IMG/VR virus record: IMGVR_UViG_3300020428_000039
Span: 1-35,036 of that record
Origin: a virus
Direction: 5' to 3' (one strand)
Length of the DNA: 35,036 nucleotides
The translations under genes were made by a program, and so were the position numbers. The notes under the pieces were generated by a model. The model searched no databases. It saw only the letters and a program-made list of their open reading frames with translations, and had not been told where the DNA came from. Below are positions 24,936-33,348 of the stretch, in pieces (within the stretch, counting starts at the first letter, position 1; each line of letters opens with the position of its first letter).

Positions 24936-27900
24936 TATGCTACTCCATTAGGGCTTAGTATACCACCCGATCGTTTTTGATTCTGTAATTCTTGCTGAAC
25001 AGCACGTGCTAGTAATTGACCTAATGCTTCTCCCTGCCCAGGATCACCTGAGGTGCTCATGCTTCCATCAGAGTTAACATTTATGGAAACATTCGTAGTA
25101 TCACCGGACTGTGCAGGCATACCTTTCATTTCAACCGGTATTTCACGATTATTTGGTAGTGGAACAACTGCTTCTGTTCCGTGTAAAATAGCAGGATGCC
25201 CTCGAGTGGGGCCACGAGCTACACCTCCGTACTCATAATTTCGTGCTGTTTTAAAAATTCCACCATTTGCAGCATGAATAATTCCTCCATCTTTTTTACT
25301 GAAGATGCTCATGATGCCACCTTGTCCTGATGGACCAAAAAGAGCACGAAGAACTAGTTGCTTTGCAATCATTCGTGTTATGTCAGCTAAAACTGATTTA
25401 GCCATATTTTTAAATGCGTCTTTAAAACTACTTGTTCCTGTCATTAAATCGCCCAATGCTTGACCCATTCCATCTGCCAGAGAATTTGTTGCAGACTGTG
25501 ATAGTTGATTTATATCCATAATCTCTCTTTGTGCTTTTCTAGATCGCTCTATTTGACTATCAATATCCTTTGTCTTGCTCTCGGCATCGTCTTTAACATC
25601 ACCTTTTAGCCCTTCAATTGTTCCATCGTCACCTGATAAACCTTTTTTTGCATCTTGTAATCTAGTAATTAGCTGCTCGATTGCGGCTATTCTGGTAGTT
25701 TCTATATCCCTCGTTTCTTTCAGTAGCTCAAGCTCATTTATTTGCAAATCATACTTTAAGGTAAGCATTTCCTCTTCTCGCGTAAGAGCGTCAAGTTTAG
25801 CTAGTTTTTCTTCTTCGATTATTGATTTTCTTTTCTCAAGTACTGCTATATCTGCCTCTCGATTGATTTTTTCTAGTGCAAATCGTTTTTGAACATCACC
25901 TTTACCTGATAGTTCTACTGCTTGTATATCGTTTGCTCTCTTTCTCTCTTCCTCGGCAATACTTCTATTTAAGTCATTAATTTTTATCTTAGCAATTCTA
26001 CGTTCTACAGATTCGATGGACTCCAGTATTGATAATCTTTTTTGGTCAAAATTAATTTGATCAATATTTTTTCTTGCTAGTTTAACTGATTCTTTATTTT
26101 CTATCGTTAAAAGTTTTAGTGCTTCAGCTACTTGTGCCTCTGATAAATTTAATTGAATTTTCATTTGTTCAATTTTTGAATTTGTTCTTGTTCCGCTTAA
26201 TGCAAACTGTGCATCTTCCTCCTGAGCAATTTGAGCTACTAATTTAAGTTCTTTTGCCTTAGCTATATCATAACTTGATTGTGCTTGAACTCTTGCTTTT
26301 TCAAAAGTCATAGCTTTCCCTAAGGCAATTACTTGCGCTTCTTGCGCTTTTAAAACATTTATATTAATTGCTTCTTCACGAGATTTTATCTCAAGAGATC
26401 TATTTGCTAAAGCTTCAAGTATCTTTGCTCCGCTCATTGATTCAACTTGTAAATCTCCAAGAATTTTTGCTGTACTGGCAAATTCGCTTTCACTAAGTCC
26501 AAAAGCTGCTCTGCCTTTAGATAGTCCATCTCCACCAGCAATAGCTTCTGCGTCTTTTAATAGCCTAATATTAGTACTTATAAGTGTTTGAGTTTTATCA
26601 AATACAGAAGCAGCGCCTCCTTGTGCTTGCATTATCTTATCAAAAGCTTCTGCTTGCTCAATTAAGCCTTGACTAACTTTTTGTGTTGCTACAATAGTTG
26701 AATCCTGTAAGTTCTCCATATCTTGTCTAAGCATGCCTACTGTTAAACCGAACTCACGAAATGCACTATTAAATTTATTCATCCCAGCAATATCTGTAAA
26801 ATCTTTATTTGTATTTATTCTTTCCATTAACTCATCCATCTGTCCTAAAGTAATGGTTGCTCTTTCTAAATCTCTGGCAGCTCCTGTTTCCATGCCTATT
26901 TTGTCTTTTAATAAGGTCATTTGGCTTATAGTATTGCGAGCAATACTTAACTCGATATTCATCAGTTTTAGAAGGTCGTTATTATGGTCTATATCCTCTG
27001 ATCCTCCGGCAAAACCATAAGTTGTGATGGTTCTGCCTGTCCTGCCAAAGTCATCTTGCTCCTCCACGGAACTAAGAACTTTTCCTGCCCTAAAATCTTT
27101 TGCAAGATCCTCAACATTTTTAAAATCTGTTTCTGCAAGAGCCTTGTATCGTACTAGCATATCTTGAAGTGTTCGATTAACAGGTTTGAGACCCATTTCA
27201 TGATAAGTTTCCATGTTAGCTACTAAGGCATCAACATTATCATTTTGCTCCGCAAATATATTTTGTTTTTGTTTTTCTTCGTCTGTCATCTTGAAAATTG
27301 CTGTAAGTTTCTCTATCATCTTTGTGCCTAGAACTGCGTCCATAATCAATACTCCTGCAGTGACTCTCGCTGTAAAGGTTCTAAATATTGTTGCTAGACC
27401 ACTTAGAACAAGCCTTTTTGCACCACCAAGGAGACTTCTGCCTGAATTTGTAAATAGATCCTTAAGTTTTTCTGATATCTTTTTTCCGCCTTGTCCAACC
27501 TTTTCTGAAGCTGATGAGAAAAAATTTCCAAACATCGTTGCTAGTACACCTCCTCCAAACAATGCTCCAACTACGTCACCAAAACTTACAGTGCTAGCTT
27601 CAGCACTTTTAAGTGCATCTGTTAGTCCTTTTGCAACACTTTCAGTTACAGGAGCAAGTTTTCTTTTAACTTCATCCAATAATTCATTTAGAGCTTCTAA
27701 AGCTTTTGATGTTTCATTAACATTATCTCCCATGTCTTGAAACTTATCTCCTCCTTGAGTAAGAACAGCATTTGCAACAGCTTGACTTCTTTCAAATTGT
27801 GTTAGCTCTGTTACTGTTACACCTATTGATGCAGCATACTCTTTCATCACTCGATCAAGACGAATTATAATACCCAATTCATCCAAAAGTTCTGGCTCTG

Positions 27901-28450
27901 CTTTGATAATACCACGAGTAAGACGATTAAAAGAATCTGTTAAATCTCGCCCTAAGGTTATGGAAGCATTTTTTGCAAGAGTTGCAATTTCTTTGAGTTG
28001 TGTTTGAGTTAATCCAGCTGCCGTACCGATTGCAGCAGCTTGAGAAGCTTCACGAAAGCTTATGATACTTCCAGTAGCTTCTTTTATACTGTTTGCTAAA
28101 AACTTCATATTTGTACCGGTATTTAAAGCATAAGCAGCTTGCCCACGTTCAAGTGCGGCTAAGTCACCAATATCTTTTAGAAAACCAAAAACTGCTGTTA
28201 GAGCAAATACGTTTGCAGCAAAAGTTGCATACAAACCAACAAGACCACCCATGCCTTGTCCCATTTTTGAAAAGTTTTTTGTAGCATTTGCAGATGCGGA
28301 AGCAACGCCTTTTATATTTCTATCGGCAGTACGAGAATTCTCGCCCAGCTTACCTACCTTTCGACCGGTTTTTTCGGCAGCATCTCCAAGTTTTCGTATA
28401 TTACCTTTGTCATCGATTATAAAATCAACTCCAATTTTACTCTTCGCCAT
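24935..28450 (-). CDS. H: Tail tape measure protein
   Basis: A 1171-residue tape measure protein, which sets tail length and is threaded through the tube. The N-terminus is basic and helical. Residues 65-110 hold hydrophobic segments (MGGLVGLYATFAANVFAL), and another lies near 350-370. A long charged helical region (about 590-960; EERKRANDI, LEKRKSIIEE) is probably coiled coil. The C-terminal part (SLADGMGQALGDLMTGTSSFKDAFKN; DITRMIAKQLVLRALFG; HGTEAVVPLPNNREIPVEM) is typical of lambda-like tape measures. At roughly 0.15 nm per residue the tail would be about 170 nm long, a rough inference. Its ATG shares a base with the stop of the GT frame (TAATG). Confidence 0.95.
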   Translation of the reverse strand: MAKSKIGVDFIIDDKGNIRKLGDAAEKTGRKVGKLGENSRTADRNIKGVASASANATKNFSKMGQGMGGLVGLYATFAANVFALTAVFGFLKDIGDLAALERGQAAYALNTGTNMKFLANSIKEATGSIISFREASQAAAIGTAAGLTQTQLKEIATLAKNASITLGRDLTDSFNRLTRGIIKAEPELLDELGIIIRLDRVMKEYAASIGVTVTELTQFERSQAVANAVLTQGGDKFQDMGDNVNETSKALEALNELLDEVKRKLAPVTESVAKGLTDALKSAEASTVSFGDVVGALFGGGVLATMFGNFFSSASEKVGQGGKKISEKLKDLFTNSGRSLLGGAKRLVLSGLATIFRTFTARVTAGVLIMDAVLGTKMIEKLTAIFKMTDEEKQKQNIFAEQNDNVDALVANMETYHEMGLKPVNRTLQDMLVRYKALAETDFKNVEDLAKDFRAGKVLSSVEEQDDFGRTGRTITTYGFAGGSEDIDHNNDLLKLMNIELSIARNTISQMTLLKDKIGMETGAARDLERATITLGQMDELMERINTNKDFTDIAGMNKFNSAFREFGLTVGMLRQDMENLQDSTIVATQKVSQGLIEQAEAFDKIMQAQGGAASVFDKTQTLISTNIRLLKDAEAIAGGDGLSKGRAAFGLSESEFASTAKILGDLQVESMSGAKILEALANRSLEIKSREEAININVLKAQEAQVIALGKAMTFEKARVQAQSSYDIAKAKELKLVAQIAQEEDAQFALSGTRTNSKIEQMKIQLNLSEAQVAEALKLLTIENKESVKLARKNIDQINFDQKRLSILESIESVERRIAKIKINDLNRSIAEEERKRANDIQAVELSGKGDVQKRFALEKINREADIAVLEKRKSIIEEEKLAKLDALTREEEMLTLKYDLQINELELLKETRDIETTRIAAIEQLITRLQDAKKGLSGDDGTIEGLKGDVKDDAESKTKDIDSQIERSRKAQREIMDINQLSQSATNSLADGMGQALGDLMTGTSSFKDAFKNMAKSVLADITRMIAKQLVLRALFGPSGQGGIMSIFSKKDGGIIHAANGGIFKTARNYEYGGVARGPTRGHPAILHGTEAVVPLPNNREIPVEMKGMPAQSGDTTNVSINVNSDGSMSTSGDPGQGEALGQLLARAVQQELQNQKRSGGILSPNGVA

Positions 28451-29285
28451 TAGCCTTTCACATTATGAGTATAATTCTTGCCACTCCCTGCCGATTTCTT
28501 TTCAGCTGCTTTTCTTTGCGATTCTTGCTCCTCTGCTCGTTTTTGAACGATTAAACTTTCGTACATTTTCATAAAATAAAATACTTCTCGTCGATCTTCA
28601 ACTTCATATAAGTCAAATATATCATTTAAACATGTCCAGTCTTTTCCTAAGTAGGATCCCGACATTCCTTCCCAGCGATCAGATAAAAGTGCAAATATAA
28701 AAAATGCCACTTGAACTTCTGCAGGAAAATCGGCAGGTTCGAGTGGCATTCTTTCGGGATCTGGCTCCTCTCCGAGCTGTTCACATATAAGTAAGTATTT
28801 ATCTACATCTATTTTACTAGTAGTTTGCTTTACTAATTTTTCAAGTAGAGTTTGTACTTCTCCTACTTGTTCCCAGTAAAATTTTCTAAATCACCTACTG
28901 TCTCTGTTACCCAAGTATCAAACTCTGTTGAGTTCTTCATAAGTAACTCTGCATTCTCTTTAGAATAGAGTAAGGTATCATCCGGATCGTAAGCTGCTAC
29001 ATCTACCAAAAGAAGCTCTTCTAGGTAACGATATTTAAAGCCTGACCAACCTTTAATAACTGCTTTACAATACTCTACAATAAATATTTCTTCGTTCAAT
29101 GACTCTTCGGGCTGACGAGTTTTCTTACTAAACTTTGTTGTAAGACACCTTTTTCGTAGCTTTATTAACTCTTCTCGTGCTAAATGACATAAATCTACAG
29201 TGAAACCTTCATATCCGGGAAAATTAATTGAAATTGTTTTACTTGGAGTCATTAAACTCGCTAAAGAAACAGGGGTGTCGCTCAT
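28450..29285 (-). CDS. GT: Tail assembly chaperone GT fusion made by minus-1 frameshift
   Basis: The reading frame from the end of G to the tape measure has no stop: it is open in the minus-1 frame from the slippery site down to the TAA at 28450. Ribosomes that slip on A AAT TTT add about 142 residues (starting YWEQVGEV) to the first 136 of G, giving a fusion of about 278 residues. This is the lambda G/GT arrangement, in which GT binds the tape measure through its T part. The T part is helical and charged at its end (QKRAEEQESQRKAAEKK). An ATG at 28749 lies inside the T part but has no convincing ribosome site, so I do not treat it as a separate start. Confidence 0.85.
28863..29285 (-). CDS. 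G: Tail assembly chaperone G
   Basis: A 140-residue chaperone, equivalent to lambda gpG, that keeps the tape measure soluble before tube assembly. It begins MSDTPVSLASLMTPSK, with SINFPGYEGFTVDL and a helical middle. I choose the ATG at 29285 because AAAGGA lies 9 bases upstream; a longer frame to a TTG at 29303 would start inside this site. The end (ENFTGNK, then TAG at 28863-28865) carries the slippery heptamer. It is the first gene after the promoter at 29359-29387, so it may be transcribed apart from the major tail gene. Family assignment comes mainly from position and the frameshift. Confidence 0.88.
   Translation of the reverse strand: MSDTPVSLASLMTPSKTISINFPGYEGFTVDLCHLAREELIKLRKRCLTTKFSKKTRQPEESLNEEIFIVEYCKAVIKGWSGFKYRYLEELLLVDVAAYDPDDTLLYSKENAELLMKNSTEFDTWVTETVGDLENFTGNK
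28878..28884 (-). promoter_or_regulatory. Minus-1 programmed ribosomal frameshift site (A AAT TTT)
   Basis: In the G frame the codons read GAA AAT TTT ACT GGG AAC AAG TAG. The heptamer A AAT TTT fits the X XXY YYZ slippery pattern exactly. A slip of minus 1 enters the frame AAA TTT TAC TGG, which is open to 28450. The stop of G follows 12 bases after the heptamer. I did not find a clear pseudoknot by eye. Confidence 0.88.
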
Positions 29286-29315
29286 AACATAGGATCCTTT
29301 CAAATTTAAGTGGTG

Positions 29316-29349
29316 AAGCGGGGGTACTTAGCCCCCGCTTTTATATTTT
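29316..29349 (+). terminator. GC-rich hairpin; plus-strand intrinsic terminator and minus-strand leader hairpin
   Basis: AAGCGGGGG (29316-29324), a 7-base loop and CCCCCGCTT (29332-29340) form a perfect 9-pair stem. On the plus strand it is followed by TTATATTTT, the form of an intrinsic terminator, although no plus-strand gene is visible. On the minus strand there is no T-run, and the hairpin falls about 12-36 bases into the leader of the transcript from the promoter just upstream. It may stop antisense transcripts or stabilise the leader. Confidence 0.75.
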
Positions 29350-29358
29350 CTACTACAT

Positions 29359-29387
29359 AGTATATTTTATTTAAACAAAAAAGTCAA
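29359..29387 (-). promoter_or_regulatory. Sigma70-type promoter upstream of the chaperone/tape measure genes
   Basis: On the minus strand TTGACT (29382-29387) and TATACT (29359-29364) are 17 bases apart, each one mismatch from consensus. The likely start is near 29352, about 65 bases before the ATG of G. The block ACTTAAAAATATTTCTTGAC (29383-29402) is identical to that at the fibre-operon promoter. The site lies in the 100-base gap after the major tail gene. Confidence 0.82.
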
Positions 29388-29403
29388 GAAATATTTTTAA
29401 GTT

Positions 29404-30774
29404 CTATACTCTATAGGTTAACGTTGCGTCGTCTGCTCCAGAAATGGTGGAGGGAAGAGCCGCAAATGTAGTATCCAATGAAATTACATCTTCAATACTG
29501 TGTGTTGGAAGTTCAATATGGGAAGTTGGGCAGTGGATTTCAAGACGTGGGCCACTACCTCCAGCAGCTCCTCCGATTCCAAACTTTAAGTCAAAGTTGT
29601 TTGTAATAACAGTATTTGCATCGATAAGATCCCTGAACAAGTCAGCACTACCATCATTACCTGTATTTAGATAACATGTAAAGTTTCCACCAACATTTCT
29701 ACTTCCTGCTACTGCTGCAAAAGGTTGGTTTACTTCACCAAGTGTTACTGGAGTCAAGTATTCAATATTATTAGACAAAGTAACATTTCCACCAGTAAGT
29801 GTAGCAGTATAAGAACTTGCAAAAGTTGTTGTATCAGCAGGCGTAATTGTAAGTTGCGTAAGACGATTACGAATATAATTGCTTGTTAAACTAATTCCTG
29901 CAGTTATAGTCGGAGTTGGAATAATTGCTTCTGAAATTATTTTACCAAGACCTGACCAGTTAATTTGTGCAATACCATCAACATCAAAATCAATTGAAGC
30001 TTCGTTTACAACACAATTTTCAAGTTTGTACGTTACTGCTCTTTGAAAAGTAACAGCTCCGCCACCTGCAATACCGCCACCCTGTGCAGCTGCAATAGTA
30101 ATTTGAGTTCCACCAGCTGTATTTCCTGTTACTACAGTGGCAGTCTCAGTTACTCCTGAACTATCTCCTGTAAAGAGCATTACATCTCCAGCTGCAATTG
30201 TATTTGCTACTGCAACGGCTCCGTCAAGAGTAATTGTAGTGCCAGTTTGAGCACTGCCTGATGCAACATTATCAGTATGAGTAGATGCAGTATTTGCACC
30301 AAGTGCAAAATAAATATTTGCTTCTCCAAGAGCCGCAGTATTCGACTGAGCAAGGTCAAAAACAGCAGTAGTTCCACTATGTGCTGAATATGCTGTTCCA
30401 CTTGCTGCAGATTTAAACTCATTTGCAGTATTGTCCCAATATGCTTTTCCGTTAAAGAGTCCCCAAAGTACTTCTTCTACAGCATGTACGTTTGAAGAGT
30501 CAAATCCGCTAGAAGCAAAAGGTCGCACATAAGTACTAAAGCTCCACTCTGCGGGAGCATATGAATCATTAAAGTTTCGTCGTCCACGTCTACTTACACC
30601 GGTAGAAGATTCCATCTCTGACAGTGTAATTTCAGTAGCATTTTGAGCTTGGCTAAAGGAGTATCCCTCCAGTACGGGAACTTCCCATATAACACTACCA
30701 GAAGTACTGTTATTAGCCGCGAGAATTTCGATATATACTTTCGTATCTCTACTAAAATATAAATTGTCTGACAT
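29404..30774 (-). CDS. V: Major tail tube protein
   Basis: A 456-residue tail tube protein, the V position in the lambda order. It starts MSDNLYFSRDTKVYIEI, with FSQAQNATEITLSEME at about 39-54 and a WSFSTYVRPF strand, features common in marine siphovirus tube proteins. The middle (about 120-240) is rich in Ala, Gly and Thr and may be a surface-exposed added domain. The end has SIEDVISLDTTFAALP. It is longer than the minimal tube fold (about 200 residues), in line with extra domains. An AGGAG site about 7 bases before the ATG at 30774 suggests strong translation. The 61-base gap upstream shows no promoter I can recognise. Confidence 0.85.
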   Translation of the reverse strand: MSDNLYFSRDTKVYIEILAANNSTSGSVIWEVPVLEGYSFSQAQNATEITLSEMESSTGVSRRGRRNFNDSYAPAEWSFSTYVRPFASSGFDSSNVHAVEEVLWGLFNGKAYWDNTANEFKSAASGTAYSAHSGTTAVFDLAQSNTAALGEANIYFALGANTASTHTDNVASGSAQTGTTITLDGAVAVANTIAAGDVMLFTGDSSGVTETATVVTGNTAGGTQITIAAAQGGGIAGGGAVTFQRAVTYKLENCVVNEASIDFDVDGIAQINWSGLGKIISEAIIPTPTITAGISLTSNYIRNRLTQLTITPADTTTFASSYTATLTGGNVTLSNNIEYLTPVTLGEVNQPFAAVAGSRNVGGNFTCYLNTGNDGSADLFRDLIDANTVITNNFDLKFGIGGAAGGSGPRLEIHCPTSHIELPTHSIEDVISLDTTFAALPSTISGADDATLTYRV

Positions 30775-30835
30775 AATTTTCTCCTATTTTCTTGAAAAGA
30801 CATGGAAGTGAACTTTTGTTCCTGCCAGTTTTTCC

Positions 30836-31300
30836 CTAGTATCGAACTTCTATGAGTATCTCTCCAACTCCTAGAGGCTCTAACGAACCTTCATCTGTAT
30901 CAATGCTGACAATGGTAATTTGCTGAATCTGTTGAAGAACATTTTGTCTATCTAAATACTGCAAGCTACCGTTATCTTCAAGAACCGTTTCAACATCTTC
31001 TATTAATCTATCTAATGCAAGTGCTGCGTTTTCCTGCTTTACATAGCATCGAATTGTTACTGCTAAAAATCGGTCTTTGTATCCTCCTGCCTGATACTGT
31101 CTAGTTTCTGATCCAGCATTCATGTGAATTGCTGGGAACTCGTCTACTTCGTCCCAAAACAATAATCTGCCATGTACATTGTTTCGTACGTCTGTTAAAA
31201 ACCCTGTTTCAGTAGTGCCTGTACCATTAATACCTTTTAACTTAATTACAAGTTGCTCTATTATCGCTTGTCGCCTTGATGTATAAAGTCTTGTACTCAC
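30836..31300 (-). CDS. U: Tail terminator protein (gpU-like)
   Basis: A 154-residue protein in the gpU position, between the neck protein and the tube protein. The gpU family caps the tube and ends its polymerisation. It has an N-terminal helix (RRQAIIEQLVIKLKGI), a central strand region (FPAIHMNAGSETRQYQAGGYKDRFLAVTIRCYV), the helix ALALDRLIEDVETVL, and ends in GVGEILIEVRY, all usual for the family. The start is GTG (31298-31300): it shares one base with the upstream TAG (TAGTG), and AGGAG lies about 8 bases upstream. Homologous GTG starts with coupling are common in such clusters. Confidence 0.82.
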   Translation of the reverse strand: MSTRLYTSRRQAIIEQLVIKLKGINGTGTTETGFLTDVRNNVHGRLLFWDEVDEFPAIHMNAGSETRQYQAGGYKDRFLAVTIRCYVKQENAALALDRLIEDVETVLEDNGSLQYLDRQNVLQQIQQITIVSIDTDEGSLEPLGVGEILIEVRY

Positions 31301-32652
31301 TACTCTCTCCTAGTGTAAAATCTTCCTATAGCAAATTGTGCAGCTATCTCTCGAATAGATTTATCAATTAAAAATCTAGGATCTCTATCTGGTGTTGCCC
31401 AGGGAGCAGAACCTTGCGCACCCATTTCAAATACTTCATACGGATCTTTTTGATATGTATATCCAAAACTTGGATATCCGCGTGGAGTTTGAATTATATC
31501 TGTTAATCTTACACTATTCGCAAAACGTCCTGTTCTATTTACCAGTGCAGGACTTCTCATATTATTTTTTACTACCTCTGGTAGTGCTTTATTTATTAAG
31601 CCAATTAAGTGTAGAGGAGTTGATGCAGTTGTTTCTCCGTCTCCATCTCTTTTCTTTGCACTTACTGCAGGTACTCCTGCTCCCTTGATAATTCCAATTT
31701 TTGTTTTTTGTTGTGTCCTTCCTTTTCGGGTTGCTCTTCCTTTTGATTTTGAAACAGGTGCTGGTCGTTGCCCTTTTTTATGCTTTACTCCTTTTGCTTT
31801 TGTAAGTTGATGAGTAAGTACTTTTGTTACTCCCTCAACCAAAGAATCTGAGCCGTCTTGATCTGGAATATTAGCCAGTTCACCTTCTATTGCATTTCGA
31901 AGAGCTCTTAGAGCCTCTTGTTCTGCTCTTCCTGCTGCCCAATTTTCTGCTGCATCTTCATCAGAAATTAGTGCAGTATAAGTTTTCTTAAATCGTCCTG
32001 TTGATGAAATATGTTGTTCTTGTTTTAGTTCAAGTTCAAGATTTAAAGTTTTCTTATACGTTTGAATATGTTGTTCTATTTTTTGGTATGTTTCTACTGC
32101 ACCATATCTTTTTACAGAAGTTTGAGTTCTCATTATTGCTTGAGCAGAAGAAACTTGTGTTGTTGAAACTGCTTGACCATATTCTCCATGACCAACAGCC
32201 CATCCCGGTGCTTTTGAAGCTTGATCTCCCCCTTGTACACTTCCTGTTACTAATTTTGCTTCTTTACCGGTAAGTTCATTAAACTTTTTTCCAACCAGTC
32301 TTTTTATTTCTTGAACCGATCTGTAGTTTAGAACTGCATAAGCGTCATCTTTTTTTATGTCAAACGTTCCAAAAACTCCTGCTTTAAGATCAATTTTTAC
32401 TTTTTTTAAGCGCTTTCCATCTTTACTGGCTAACATCTTCTTATCTTGTTTTTTTAAACTATCTCTGTATAATCGTGTTAGCTTTCTTACATGGATACCA
32501 TTTCCTGTAAGCTCTGTCATTTTTTTAATAAACTCGTGTTTATGCCATATAAATATTTGTCCTTGCAATCGTAGTACTTTTTCTCTTTGATCTGCCACAG
32601 ATAAGCGTTTAATAATACGCTTTGTCATGTTTGCAAGTCCTCTATTCGCCAT
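31300..32652 (-). CDS. Neck / tail completion protein (gpZ- or gp10-like position)
   Basis: A 450-residue basic protein between the head-tail connector and tail terminator, where lambda has Z and HK97 has gp10. The C-terminal 120 residues carry the pattern I associate with this neck family: MRSPALVNRTGRFANSV, then YPSFGYTYQKDPYEVFE, then DPRFLIDKSIREIAAQFA. The N-terminal half is helical and Lys-rich, with a very basic linker near 285-310 (KHKKGQRPAPVSKSKGRATR) that could touch DNA or RNA. It is much longer than gp10 (about 130 residues), so the N-terminal part is an addition of unknown role. ATG shares a base with the upstream TAA (TAATG). Confidence 0.68.
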   Translation of the reverse strand: MANRGLANMTKRIIKRLSVADQREKVLRLQGQIFIWHKHEFIKKMTELTGNGIHVRKLTRLYRDSLKKQDKKMLASKDGKRLKKVKIDLKAGVFGTFDIKKDDAYAVLNYRSVQEIKRLVGKKFNELTGKEAKLVTGSVQGGDQASKAPGWAVGHGEYGQAVSTTQVSSAQAIMRTQTSVKRYGAVETYQKIEQHIQTYKKTLNLELELKQEQHISSTGRFKKTYTALISDEDAAENWAAGRAEQEALRALRNAIEGELANIPDQDGSDSLVEGVTKVLTHQLTKAKGVKHKKGQRPAPVSKSKGRATRKGRTQQKTKIGIIKGAGVPAVSAKKRDGDGETTASTPLHLIGLINKALPEVVKNNMRSPALVNRTGRFANSVRLTDIIQTPRGYPSFGYTYQKDPYEVFEMGAQGSAPWATPDRDPRFLIDKSIREIAAQFAIGRFYTRRE

Positions 32653-33278
32653 TAGTAATTTTTATATAAGTCCAATACTCGTTTAATGTGATCTGGAAAA
32701 TCACTATTATTTCGCATAGTATTCGATGCCTGGTTCTGTATACTAGCACCCGCAATTGTTTGTCGCGGTTTAGTTTGTTCCTTATAATAATAAGTTATCA
32801 AATCAATAACCGCAAGTTTTAAATCATCAGGTATTTGTGCATAACCTGCATAGTAAACTATTTTAACAGAGCCTGGCCCTCGTGGAAAAAACTTTAATCC
32901 TGTAGTTCCGTCTGTTCTATAAATGGTGTCAGTACTAGCATCAGGATAGTATTCTCCTGCTGTGTTTGTAAGTTGAGTATAACTTTCACTTATTCCAGCT
33001 CTTTCATAGACCTGTAAAGATTTCGATCCGCTATCCGGAGTAGTAATATTCGAAAGAACCAATGGTGCTTCTGATATTTGTACAAAAGATTGATCATAAA
33101 GAATATTAAAATATTCAGTTTTTGCAACCGAATAAAAATCAACAAAACTATTATTACAATAAGTTTTTACTAATTGACTCACAGAATCAGCATATGCACT
33201 TAGAATTTGGTCAGTATTTCCAGAACCTGTTATTCCAAGAACTTGCTTATAGATTGTATGGGATACTAAAAGTGCCAT
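32652..33278 (-). CDS. Head-tail connector (HK97 gp6-like)
   Basis: A 208-residue protein of the gp6-like head-tail connector group, which forms a ring under the portal. It shows an N-terminal helix pair (DQILSAYADSVSQLVKTYCNNSF), a beta-rich middle, and the family ending VKIVYYAGYAQIPDDLKLAVIDLITYYYKEQ at about 139-169. It is the first gene after the capsid and its terminator; the site before its ATG (GGA about 10 bases upstream) is weak, so expression is probably much lower than for capsid. Its stop overlaps the start of the neck gene (TAATG). Confidence 0.85.
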   Translation of the reverse strand: MALLVSHTIYKQVLGITGSGNTDQILSAYADSVSQLVKTYCNNSFVDFYSVAKTEYFNILYDQSFVQISEAPLVLSNITTPDSGSKSLQVYERAGISESYTQLTNTAGEYYPDASTDTIYRTDGTTGLKFFPRGPGSVKIVYYAGYAQIPDDLKLAVIDLITYYYKEQTKPRQTIAGASIQNQASNTMRNNSDFPDHIKRVLDLYKNY

Positions 33279-33293
33279 AATAAGTCCATTAGT

Positions 33294-33327
33294 AAAAACT
33301 TGGGGTGGCGAACCACCCCTCGTTTTT
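33294..33327. terminator. Bidirectional intrinsic terminator after the capsid gene
   Basis: A perfect 7-pair stem GGGGTGG / CCACCCC with a four-base loop (33302-33319) is flanked by AAAAAC (33294-33299) and GTTTTT (33322-33327), which extend the stem past a 2x2 mismatch. Read on the minus strand it is a UUCG-looped hairpin followed by AAGTTTTT; read on the plus strand it is followed by TCGTTTTT. It lies between the capsid stop and the connector start. Confidence 0.85.
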
Positions 33328-33348
33328 ATTAGTAATCGAATTAGCCGC

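Noticed and set aside
27213-27740. A 175-codon plus-strand open frame opposite the tape measure gene
   Set aside because: It lies fully inside a well-supported gene, has no ribosome site or family pattern, and reads as a hydrophobic shadow translation. Other plus-strand frames, such as 64-303, 2133-2468 and 8578-8922, were rejected for the same reason.
28450-28749. A separate 99-residue gene starting at ATG 28749
   Set aside because: The frame is open far upstream to the slippery site and the ATG lacks a clear Shine-Dalgarno, so it is better read as the T part of the GT fusion.
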